The translations under genes and the position numbers were made by a program. DNA of 64,000 bases from Fragilaria crotonensis (lineage: Eukaryota; Bacillariophyta; Fragilariophyceae; Fragilariales; Fragilariaceae): NCBI GenBank assembly GCA_022925895.1, contig JAKSYS010000209.1, positions 1 to 64,000 of the forward strand, written 5' to 3'. This document shows positions 47,932-58,032 of the stretch, one piece after another. The notes beneath the pieces were generated by a model, which was not told where the DNA came from, did not search any database, and was given only the letters and a program-made list of their open reading frames with translations. Positions within the stretch are counted from its first letter, which is position 1. Each line of letters opens with the position of its first letter.

Positions 47932-49356
47932 GAGTCCGCCGCCCCAGCTGGACCCGTTTCGAATGTGTATTGGGGGTCCAGGGGAGCTGGTGGAGTGCAA
48001 CTCGACTGCTTGCTGTCGTCGTGTACAATCGAGCGAGTATTCGTGTTGGTAAATCGTGGTGTGACCGCATCAGGAGTTGGTGATTGAGTCATTGTGTAGT
48101 TGTCGGAATGGATATCATCTGTTTCGGTCGCTTCAAACCGATTGTTCAAATCGACACACACTTCCTCTTGGGATGAGAAGTCATATTCAACCTCTGCATG
48201 ATATGTCTCATTCTCGACGTCATCCTCGTTGTCGTCATCGATCGTCATATCACCAAGGACTAATGATTCTTCTGACTGGTCAAAGAGCATCGAGGCATCA
48301 TCCTGTTCGCTATGAGTATGGAGAAGTGTGACGCCTTCTCGAGTTCGCTTTGGTGGTGGAGATCGGATCATGCCTTCTGCTGAGGACCCTGTCGTTAGAT
48401 CACTCGTATGGTAACCGCTAGGCCTCATATTCGTACCCTGGGTTCCGCCTGGTATCAGAGTCAAGGGAGGTTGATGTGCCTGTGACGCATTCCGCACTGC
48501 GATGTCCTGGGCCATTAATCCGAATAGCCTTGCGCGTTCTGCCCTGATATCCGTCATCGAACTCGTCAGAATACTCACGTTCTCTCCCGACGCTACCAAA
48601 TGTTCTCCGATTTGTTCAAATTGTGTTGCGGTGTTGACTTGAATTGCAGACAAACTTCCCGAGATTTTACCTTAGGTGTCCACAGATTCCTCTAATTGTT
48701 TTACCACTTGCTGCAATTCTGACTGGACTTCTTCAATCTTTTTACTCGTATCTGTCGCAAAGGTCTGGAACTTTTCTTCGAGGGATTCTAATTGTTTCGA
48801 TGCTGCTCGCCCCGCGATTTGAAGGGATTCCAACTTTTTCTTTGTTGCGACTTCCAATTCTTTGAGTTTGGTTTGGTATTTGGAGTCCGATGCCAGTGTT
48901 AGAGATTGCGTGGATGCTGTACTGAGGTCGTCTGTGCCCACAGATAGCCGGCCTTCAAGACTTAACGAGTCATCTTCGCTTACTTGTTGGTGTTCTTTTG
49001 CTTTGTCGGACGAATTCTGATCTGACTGCGCCGGCGGAGTCGTCCATGCGTTTTTTGACTGCTTTGTCGGAAACTGTGTACTGATGTTCTTCTTTTTGTC
49101 CTTCCCTACTAACGACGAGGAGTGTGGCTTTCCCAGATATGTTGGTAGTTTTTGCCAAACATCAGCCGTAGATAAGGTATCCATGAACGAAACATTTGAA
49201 TCGGCTGCCGTTTTAATATGTATCTCATCTGGGAGATCAAGCACGCTGTCTCGGAATCGTGCTTCTCGATGACTTGGAGGCGAAAGCCTTAATCGGTACA
49301 ACCTCAACTCTTCCTTAGCTTGGTCAAAATACTGTGCCGGTACTAAAAGATATGCC
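47928..49356 (-). pseudogene. LINE-C ORF1, C-terminal part (one in-frame stop)
   Basis: 5'-truncated ORF1 starting at YLLVPAQYFDQAKEEL, equivalent to the VLVN...FHQA region of LINE-B and LINE-E. A coiled coil rich in K/E/L/Q is seen near 48900-48680 (LKELEVATKKKLESLQ). A TAA at 48672-48674 interrupts; the same frame continues (LSAIQVNTATQFEQIGEH) to the TGA at 47928-47930. The acidic C-terminal half has no recognised domain. The stop may be a mutation after insertion. Confidence 0.75.
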
Positions 49357-49967
49357 TCACTCGCGCCAATGTAGTGGGGCTCCCGGGGATGCAGTTCCGG
49401 CAGGCGCGTTGGGCGATCCTGTAGCGCGTCTGCTAAGTCGCGGAAGTCAGCTGCCATGTCACGTACTCGCTTCGTGATGCGCACGCGGTTACCACTCGAG
49501 GTGTGCAGAGAATGCTGCAAGATGGAGAAAAGCCCTTTGGAGCCCGGCAGAGCTGGCGACATGGAGCGCAACTCCCCCAGCAACTTGTGCCAGAAGGTGA
49601 CGGATGCACGTTTGCGGGGTGGGTCAAGGTGTTGGAGAAGGTCGTACAGACGCTCGAGTCTATGCTGCGGCAGCTGCATGGTGTTGGCACGGGTGTCGAA
49701 ATCCCATCCAAGAATCCGTTTTCGTGTACTCCAGCAGGCATCCCCTTTTAGCATCTTCTTAACGGATGCTGGCTCTTTGCAATGGAGGGGATCTGCTGGT
49801 TCCAAGGGGCGAAACACGTCGTCAATAGCTTGGAGTGTGTTCCGAAGGACGTTGCGTTTCTGGGGCTCCGTTTGGGCCATGAGCAAGAAATCGTCGACAT
49901 AGACGTCGACACGTGCTACCGGGGCCGCCCGTGCTGTGGCCGGTGCCGACAGCTTGCGGGCTGCCAT
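48672..49967 (-). other. Chimeric open frame: YR2 RT end fused to LINE-C ORF1
   Basis: A single frame of 431 codons. Residues 1 to about 200 come from the YR2 RT (VYVDDFLLMAQ, HKLLGELRSM, ending HYIGAS) and the rest from LINE-C ORF1 with its coiled coil. The joint is the LINE-C insertion site at 49356/49357. This is a by-product of insertion that happens to stay in frame. There is no evidence it is expressed. Confidence 0.8.
49357..49373. repeat. LINE-C target duplication, right copy
   Basis: TCACTCGCGCCAATGTA, partner of 26202-26218, in the YR2 codons for YIGAS. Confidence 0.92.
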
Positions 49968-50916
49968 GTGGTGCTTTCCTCAACGACGTCGGATGGGGGC
50001 GTTGCGGCGATTGCCTCCAACCGATGCATCGTGCTGCGGGGTCGCTCGTCGGTCGAGAGGCGGCGCAGGCGATAGTTGGAAAGATCACACGCGGTCTCGG
50101 TGAAAGCACAAAAGTAGGGTGGGGATTCCACCCACCCCATGGGTAGTGCCAAAGGAAACGCCACAAGGTGCGGCGCTCCAGTAGATGTTGGCAAAACGAC
50201 TCCTAATTTAGGTATGTCGCGAAAATTCAGCCATACACGGTAGAAACCGATGTCAATTTTGGACAGATAGACGGGTCCGTACCTGGGGTCACTTTCCACG
50301 ATGGTTTGGATAACCCGCTGCAATGCTCGCCCGAATTGCATCGCCTCCTTTGGAGCGAGCGCGAGCGTATCATCATTGAGGCAGAGTAACTGTAATCGAC
50401 GATCAGTCTCGGCCGTCGATCGCGCTGAGGTACCACTCCCAACGGCGACAAACGGAGGTTTGGCCACTCGCGGACGCTACCGTAAGGCAGAACTGCCCAG
50501 TATCCCTGGGAACAGAAGTCGAGTATCTCCTCGAAGACAAACTCGCGTTCCCCTTGCGAAGACTTATGGGGGCCCCTGTGCATAGCCTGGTCCCGTCGCT
50601 CCAGCGTCCACAGTGGTGTGGAGGTTGTTACATTGGCACCCCTCAGCCGTAGGTGGTTTAACAGGCGCGCGGCTTTGTGGGGGAGATTGCGCACGTGCGT
50701 TGCTATGTTGGACGCCCCCCGGGCACTCACGACGAACGAGGACCAGCCATGCGAACGAACAGACGATGCGGTGCTCTGTGCTAACTTACCGAGTGTGGCT
50801 TCCGCAGCTGAGATGGATGACGCTTTCCGTTTCTCTCTGATCGAATTGCGACCCCCACCTCCGTCTTCCTCCTCCGCCGTAGTGCGCCAAGGCGGCGCGG
50901 TGCGAAGCCAGGACAA
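49374..50916 (-). pseudogene. YR2 reverse transcriptase (frameshifted)
   Basis: Pieces 50916-50227, 50467-49916 and 49967-49374. Blocks in order: KSSQGEREFVFEEILDFC, RLSPLGVVPQRDRRPRLIVD, NDDTLALAPKEAMQFGRALQ, motif A region LSKIDIGFYRVWL, motif B FPLALPMGWVESPPYFCAFT, then the catalytic DVYVDDFLLMA after a frame change near 49930. The C-terminal part has HKLLGELRSMSPALPGSKGL. RT of this type is known from YR retroelements of oomycetes and other protists. Motif A looks two residues shorter than the form I expect between Asp and GFYR, which may be a defect. Confidence 0.83.
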
Positions 50917-50946
50917 CTCTTCGTCCGAGTCGTCCTGGCCTGCACG

Positions 50947-53134
50947 TCAGGCGGTGGTGCTTGCGGCTGGGGCTGCAACGTGATCGCGGCAGTAAGAGAG
51001 GAGCCGCGAACGTTCGCCCGGGGATGCGAAGTTGACGTGTGTTTGTGCTCGACCGCAGTTATCGAAGCACGCTCCCCGTATCCACCAGGCTAGGCAGAAC
51101 TCGTGTCCCGCGTCGTTCGTTGGGGGACGGTGAGCCCAAATCACCGGGCGTGTGCCCCCCGCTCGGACTACGATATTCGCGAAGTCGTTGTCCCGCGTTG
51201 GGTTAGCGACTCGCGTCGCTTGTTGCTCGGGTGCTGAGGCACGCGTAGTTGCTGTCGTGAGAGACGACACTCCGGTGCTCACGGTTCCTGCACTGCCCAA
51301 AGCGTTTGCGACTGTGCGTACTCCGCCTCCGCTGTTACTGGTTCGGGCCACCACGTACTCGGCCGGTAGTGGGATCCAGTTCGATGACAACGGAAAGGTG
51401 CCCCACTTGAGCTCGGTCACAAGTGTGCGGAATTCTGGCAGCTCAACGCCCGTGGTGTCGTCCGCCAAGTTAGTGCTTACAGCGTGTAAGTACTCGAAAA
51501 CGTTGACCTGCACGGAACGTACGATGCAAGGGAAATATACGTTTGCGATGTTTGGGTTCCCGGCCACCTGTTGGAAACGTTCGGTTATGTATGGAGTGGC
51601 GTTGTTGATGGATGCCGCCAACTGCCACACGCGTTCGACGAAAGGGTGGCCCGGTCCAACACCTTGGAACAACGTCTGGCACAGCACGGCATACCGCGTC
51701 AATGTAATAGCCACATCCACCGTGTCACGCGGAAACCTAACCTTTTCTTTTTCTTTGATGGTGGCGTAGTCAGTTAGGCTGGTGGACTGATCCCCTTGCG
51801 CCAGTTGATGGCTGATGCTTGCCACAGCCAGGGACTCTAGATGATTCGCCGTGCCCGAGTAAGCCACTTGAAACGGTTGGCAGCCCGAGCTCAAATCGTC
51901 GACGCCGTGCCCAACAAATAGGAAACCCACAATCATTTGCTTCAGACTGGTTGTGACAATGGGGGTATATAGTTCCGTGTCGAGGCCTCGTGCTTGGCAA
52001 ACCCGCTGGAACTCCTGTATGAGAAGAGTGTGTTGTTCACTCTTCACACAATTGGCCAGGCGCCCCCAAACGGGCGCTACGTCTTCGGGCGCGACACATT
52101 GTTGAATCGGAGGAGCGTTCGAAACGTTTCCTTGTACACGTCCTGGATGAGCTTGGGCTCTTTCACTGCGCGCTCGCCTGCTGTTGCTCCATCCGCGGCA
52201 CGTGCGTTGGTGAGAGTTCTCAATGCACCCGCCAGAGTGCCGGTTGCCTCAACAGTTGCAGGATCAGGCTCCCCCAGTGCCGGCAGGTCAGCGCGTACCT
52301 TGCTTATGAGGTACCGATACACCTGCTCCGGCAGATGCACCGCGGTTAATGGATATAGCACACTGGGCAAACCATTCTGCGCTCCCCCGCCACCGCGAGC
52401 GGTACATGCTGCCCTCAACCATGTGAGGACGTCCGCACATGCCACAACCTCGTCACATGCGAGCATGCTGCCGTATAGTTCTTGGTAGACTGCCTTTGCC
52501 GTTACCGCTCGGCGGTGGATGAGAAGCGATGCGTAATATCCCGGGATTAACTGGACGTGACGTGGTCGCACGACTTCAGTCTCTGGGGGTCCACATCAGT
52601 GTACGGTCCCAGGGGCACCGACGGATCTTCCCATGTCGGGAGGAGAGTGATCATGGCCGCCACTGTGGGGACGCGAACTGGCGTTTGAACTAGATGAAAT
52701 GCGGAACCCGGGACTTCCACCACGGGGTATTGATGTGGCATGATGTCACCATGAAGCCCCAGCACTTGGTCGTTGAATCCGGAGTCAGGTTCTCCCGGCA
52801 TGTCCATGTATCGCATTAGTCGATGGAGCACGGTGACCTCGAGAGTGTCACCCGGACCATTGGTGAGAACCAAAAAATTCATGGGTTGTCTATCGCACAG
52901 ATGGACCGTTTGATCACGTAGGAGTATAGGTGCTGGCACCGCGCCCGCGCCTCCGTCAAAGCGGTAGCCGAATAAATACGCCGCGATGCGGTCACGCGTC
53001 GGTCCGATGGCGGCGTCGCTCAGAAGCTCACGATACGTACGCGGGCGTATCGCAGCGCCCACCGGGGCCGGTGGCACCTCGGGTGCTACGAAGGGGGGGC
53101 CCGGTACATTGGGCGGTGGTACTGGTAGGGCCAT
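50947..53134 (-). pseudogene. YR2 gag-like ORF with CCCH finger (frameshifted)
   Basis: Start ATG 53134 (MALPVPPPNVPGPPF, proline-rich). Pieces 53134-52547, 52571-52077 and 52047-50947 follow each other in order with two frame changes. The last ends with a C-x8-C-x3-C-x5-H finger (CLAWWIRGACFDNCGRAQTH, residues 318-337 of that piece, about 51096-51037). The middle has no domain I know. The gag position before RT and the finger match YR1, although the sequences are otherwise unlike. Confidence 0.72.
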
Positions 53135-53175
53135 CTCAGGATCGGGCGATCGGTCCTATGAGTGTGCCCGGATAT

Positions 53176-53480
53176 GTACGTTAAACTAAACTCAGGTCTC
53201 GCGATGTGCAAGGCGCCTTGGCGGTGACCGACGCGATCGCGGTGACCACTATTGTGCTTTGCTTATGCCGTCTGAGTGCGGTGCCGTTGCGCCGTATCCA
53301 AACGAACAATGAGGCCTGAGCGGGTATCTGTTCACGACACCAGAATTTTCTCTTTGTTGTTTTTATTACGTAGGGCTACTACTCGCTGGATGACGACGTC
53401 ATGCGTTGCGTAGCCGATGTGTAGTGTGTAGCATGTAGTGTGCCGCCCTGCCTTGTCACCTACTACGCAACTACTGACGG
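53176..53480 (-). repeat. YR2 right terminal region
   Basis: 305 bases from GTACGTTAAAC to CTACTGACGG. Also found in unit 1 (from 22713) and in part in unit 2 (24268-24369). This copy has an extra 18 bases near 53228, a local duplication ending GCGGTGACC. It includes CCGCCCTGCC, the inverse of GGCAGGGCGG in the left end. Confidence 0.82.
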
Positions 53481-53934
53481 TTCCGGTTCCTCACCGGACA
53501 CAATCTCATACGGAGAACTCAGTACAACGATACGGATACGATTCAAATTCGTCCCGCTTTTCTGGTACAAGCACGGGTGCATTGCCTGCTATACTGCCAT
53601 CCTTCCTTTCATTTTCTTACATCTCAAAACGCAATTGAATCGAAATTTCCATTACGAGGTGGTGAGTACTCCCAGCACACTTTTATGGACTGATGGAGTG
53701 AGTGGGTATTCTTGACTTTTCAGCCTTCTGGCTCGACAGGACTGTGAGGAGTTGTCAATGTTGGCAACTTCGGAGCAGAAGTGCTCCAAATTCTTGGACG
53801 CCGTAATTCGCTGTCGCATCAACGGTTCAACTCACGTGCACACTGAAAACCGAAAATTCAAACTGAAATTACATTGTTACTGATCTACTCCAGTTCTCCA
53901 GTTCTCCTCTACAGGAAAGCAATTCTTTCTTCTG
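53481..53934. other. Spacer before the LRR gene, possible 5' exons
   Basis: No strong ORF. Splice-like signals are present: GTGAGT at 53664 with CTTTTCAG near 53721, and CTCTACAG near 53914. These could belong to upstream non-coding or short coding exons of the LRR gene. That is a guess from signal shape only. Confidence 0.3.
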
Positions 53935-55244
53935 ATGCAGGAGAATCGCGATCGCCGCAGAGCTCTAGAAGGTAACGCAAGTGTTGCCAAAAGGATTGGT
54001 CCATGCAGCACCACCGAGTGGACCAATCTGTGTACCCGAGTTACGAACGGTAGTCTCGTTGAAAACACCTCAGGTTGGTTCCGCAAGCAATCCAGACATT
54101 GATCCCGGAGCGATTCCAGTACCACCATCTCGAGTCATTGTCACAACTTGGACAGTCAGGCCTCCAAGTACTCAGGTTGAATTCTCCAGCGAGTTTACGA
54201 ATGAAGATTCAAAGCAGGATGAGGAGGTGCCCAGCTTTGCAGGAACGACTACTGGAACACCCGACGACAGTCGCATGCCTCATTATAGCGGTTTGTACAC
54301 TACGCAAGACCAAGGGGTATCGGATGTACCGCATGGAAATGAGGTGGGATCGACGATGGTAGGCGATGCCCAAAACGTCGGAACGCAATGGTATCAACGT
54401 CCCGTGTATCGATGGATTTTGGTGGGCTGTATCTTGTTCGTGTGCGGACTTGTTGGCGCGGTTGTTGCACTGGTTACAACTCTCAGTCGATCAGGGCAAA
54501 CTACGACTCAAGAAGAAACAATTGCATGCCAATTTCTTTCTATTCCGGATCTGACTGTTTGTCAATCGACTACATCGTTTGACTCGGTCAATACTGACGA
54601 CAGAACGACCGGTTCTACAATTCCAAGTGCGATCGGACTCTTGACACAGTTGACATACTTGGATTTCTACGGCAATCAGTTGACTTCCACGATTCCAACC
54701 GAGATCGGACGCTTGACAAGGCTGAAGGCTCTGGCGTTCTACAATAACTCGTTGACGTCCACAATTCCAAGTGAGATCGGACTCTTAACACTATTGACCG
54801 AGTTGTATTTTTAACAACAATTCATTTGCGTTCACAATTCCAAGTGAGATCGGATACTTGACACGATTGACGGGAATGTCGTTCTGGATCAATGAGTTGA
54901 CTTCGACTATTCCAAGTGAGATTGGGCGCTTGACAATGTTGACATTCGTGTCGTTCGCCAGAAATGCGTTGACTTCGGCAATTCCAAGTGATATTGGACT
55001 CTTGACACGATTGACGTACTTGGATTTCTCCGACAATTTGTTGACTTCCACAATTCCAAGTGAGATGGGACTCTTGACACAGTCGACGGTCTTGTTTCTG
55101 GACAATAATCAGTTGGGGGGGACAATTCCATCATCGCTCTGCTCACTCCCTTCTCTCAACTCGAAAATCTACGTCGACTGCGGTGAAATCGCATGCAATT
55201 CAGGATGTTGCTCGGATTATTACTCTGGTTCTTCTTGTGGCTAA
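53935..55244 (+). pseudogene. Membrane-anchored leucine-rich-repeat protein gene (frameshifted)
   Basis: Diatom-type LRR surface protein. The main frame is open from 53981 (no ATG there). A possible ATG at 53935 (MQENRDRRRALEG) is in another frame, so the N-terminus needs an intron or a shift. A long Ser/Thr/Pro-rich cytoplasmic region is followed by YRWILVGCILFVCGLVGAVV, one membrane segment at residues about 145-167 with basic residues before it, so type II. Then come seven to eight 24-residue repeats of IPSEIGLLTxLTxLxFxxNxLTST form. At 54808-54812 a T run has one T too many and stops the frame at 54814; the next frame completes the repeats to 55244 and ends CGEIACNSGCCSDYY. AATAAA lies at 55257-55262. 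Confidence 0.8.
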
Positions 55245-55369
55245 AAAAAAGGAACGAATAAATGCATTAATGAGCAAGGGGATGTGTGGAACAAGACAAG
55301 GCGCAGGAGACGCGTTGGTGTTGTTTCGTGTTTAAGTTTGATGGATCGGAAATGAACGATGGTATGATT

Positions 55370-55386
55370 AGTGTTGGCATGAATGG
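55370..55386. repeat. LINE-E target duplication, left copy
   Basis: AGTGTTGGCATGAATGG, identical to 63955-63971. It is 126 bases after the LRR stop codon. Confidence 0.93.
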
Positions 55387-55418
55387 AGAATTTTCACTCT
55401 GGAAAAACTGTAAGCCCC

Positions 55419-55456
55419 TTACTAATTTCTACGTGAATCTTAGGTAGGTTTTGTAC
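55419..55456 (+). promoter_or_regulatory. Conserved 5' UTR box, LINE-E
   Basis: Block with TTTCTACGTGAATCTTAG then GTAGGTTTTGTAC, nearly identical to LINE-B and recognisable in LINE-A, 16 bases before the ORF1 ATG at 55472. Confidence 0.5.
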
Positions 55457-55471
55457 GTGACGAAACTGACC

Positions 55472-58032
55472 ATGACCGACCTCCCCGGCGGCTCTCCCAG
55501 AGATGGGAGTGTCCCATCGGTGGTGAGAGGAAACCTAGATGATGCCTCCGACGTTACGCCACCAGGTGGTAGTGGTGCAAGGACGAACGGCCAACAACTT
55601 GTCGAGAAAACAGTGAAATTCCGATTTTTAGTGAACCAAAGCGGTGAACCTGTGTTACCGTCTAAGCTTCACTTGCATTGGATCCAAGCTGTACAAGAAT
55701 ACTATGGAGACGCGGTTCAGATAATGAACAACAATGGACAAACCATGCCCATAGTCGACACAATGCGATGGACTACGGCGCAGCATGTCAAACAGTTTAC
55801 AATCCATCACTCAAGCTCCAGATCAAGAGTAGGTGGTAAGACTCCAGGAGAACAAGAGAAATATTTTTTGTCGTCAAAATTCCTCGTTGGTCATTCATCG
55901 AATCAGAACTTCGGTCACCATTTCTGAGATCAAAAATATACCGAAAGTGTATCGTCTCCTTCGCAACAATAATTGTTTCCTTACCGAGCATCAATGGACG
56001 GAAGATATCTGGAACACCACCCAACTTGGATTTGTCATGGGACTAGACCCACAGTTCTATGATGTTACAACTGCGACAGAAAAATTGCGCCAAGAAACTG
56101 CAGCAGAAATTGCCTACTCGGTCCAAGATTCCGAAGTTCCAACTAGCCTTCACAACTCCACAGACCAAACACCGCGGGAAGACTATTAGAACAAAGGCAT
56201 ATGCAATTGAAACAGCGAAGCATGATTCAATGGAATTGTTAAAACAACATTTGAAACGGGCGTACAGCGATACGCATGAATTTGTTTCCTTTCAATTGAG
56301 ATCCAAGCATCCAGATGCGTACGTCAGGTTCATCAGGCAGCAAACAAAACATTTGGCTGACAATCACGTGTTCATCATGAATAATGTTAGCATCGATGCG
56401 ATGTATTATCTGTCCGACCATATTAAAGCGGTTCGTGGAATTAAAGATGTTATCGCCGGACCAAGAGTCCTCTATGATGGCCGTCACAAAGTGTTGGTGA
56501 ATAAGGATGATTTTCACCAGGCTCAAAACAGTGTCATATCCCAGCTGCATGAGTGGTTCGATCTTCATGTCTCAGCTGACGCAAAAATTATCAATGCAAG
56601 GTTTCTTGATCCACCAGAGGTAGCACCTTTATTTTCTGACGGATATTCAAGGGGAGAAGGTACTTATCTGTCCTCAAGTGTCAACACAGCAATGTCTTAT
56701 GCAACGATGTCGGATTGTGACACCGATACATCGCCCATCATAGATATGTCAGCCAAAGAACCTAGTGAACATTCTAGCAGTCGGTCCAGGACTTGGGCAC
56801 AACGAGTTAAAGGCAACCCCCATCAAACATCGGCTTCAGTAACGCCTTCCACATCACAAGTCACTTATGATGATGAATACTTGTCTGATCTGGCATCTAG
56901 CCGTGCGGAAGTTGAAGAACTCAAAATGAAATTGCATCAATTCGAAGTGTCGAAAGAGTCTTATCAACGGGATCTTGAACGACAAGCAGAACATCAACGT
57001 TGTGAAATGGATTTAAAGCTGCAACAACAAGCTTTGAAGCTCGAGTGCCAGGCAGAACTTAAGCAACGAGAGCTTGAACATAAAGCAGCAGATCAACAGC
57101 GTATGTTAGAAACTCATGTGGCAGAACAACGCACGGAGATGGAAAGGCAATTGGCAGTGCAACGGCAAGAATTTGAGCGTCAAGTAGCAACTCAGCAGCA
57201 GGAGATGGATCTTCGAATCACACGGCAAGTCGAGGCCGCTCTCCAGTTGAGGAATGTGCAACAACCCGCACAAGTTACAACTCCGGAACCAGATCCTGAT
57301 CTTCGGTCATTTATGACAGCGCAGAATCGGCACATTCAGATGTTGACTGAAATGGTTATGCAAATTATGCAACAACCTCAACATTCACATAGCATTGTTG
57401 GTACCTATTCACGACAAGGAGTAAATAACCATCCAGACGCTGCAGATGACGATCCTGAAGTGTCAGAAGTACCTGAGAAGCGAATGATTAGTGGACGGAA
57501 ACGGCAATTCACTCGAGCATCACCCAACAAGCATCCCGCTACTACTGAGACTTATCCACCGTATGCTTCATTACCCCGGGAGACTGCAGATTCTGAATCC
57601 GATATGTCCACAGGACACGCCACACAACCGTTGTCTCGGTCGAATCAGCGCTCTACGGTTTGGACTCCTGAAGATCCATATGGTAACGACCCACCGAGCC
57701 CAATATATCCCGACCACCCCAATCACCCGTTGCACGAATGCAGCAAAGAATTGTCCTTTGACTCCAGTCAAATTGCGGATGACCGAGAGCAATCATCTCT
57801 TCACCATTCTTATTATGAATCCACGCCAGGGATTTAAGCAGAAGATGTCATCAGTAGCGACCAACTACAAGACATTACATCACAACATCAAGAAAGGCGA
57901 CGAACGTCGATCCAGAGCGCCGAGTCTCACGCAGAGTTGAGACCAGAGGCGATACATCCTACTTCAGAGGATCAAGCTTGGTTGACCCGACCAGAATCAC
58001 AAGGGACAACCAACCCAACGCAGTCACAATGA
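55472..58032 (+). pseudogene. LINE-E ORF1 (two frameshifts, one stop)
   Basis: ATG 55472 (MTDLPGGSPRDGS), matching LINE-B. Frame to about 55880, then the 55833-56100 frame (VIHRIRTSVTISEIKNIPKVY, TQLGFVMGLDPQFYD), then 56059-57837. The coiled coil at about 56900-57240 is longer than in LINE-B: QAEHQRCEMDLKLQQQ and further 10-20 residue Q/E/R repeats. Later blocks: RHIQMLTEMVMQIMQQ, HPLHECSKELSFDSSQIADD. A TAA at 57836-57838 stands where LINE-B has Leu; the frame reads on (EDVISSDQLQDITSQHQ) to the TGA at 58030-58032, which overlaps the ORF2 ATG. Confidence 0.83.

Larger units (their letters stand above)
44607..49356 (-). mobile_element. LINE-C 5' part (5'-truncated)
   Basis: LINE-C begins at 49356 within ORF1, next to the 17-base duplication at 49357-49373, so it is a 5'-truncated insertion. 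It runs through the rest of ORF1 and most of ORF2 up to the LINE-B insertion. Confidence 0.9.
49374..53480 (-). mobile_element. YR2 unit 3, 5' half
   Basis: Continuation of the unit begun at 24370: RT, gag-like ORF and right terminal region, coding on the minus strand. It ends CTACTGACGG at 53480, with host flank TTCCGGTTCC. Joined to 24370-26218 it gives an element of about 5.96 kb with order gag, RT, RNase H, recombinase. Confidence 0.87.

Noticed and set aside
53972-54073. Intron of 102 bases in the LRR gene (GTAACG to CTCAG)
   Set aside because: Joining these sites puts the LRR frame out of phase with the ATG at 53935, so it does not explain the N-terminus.
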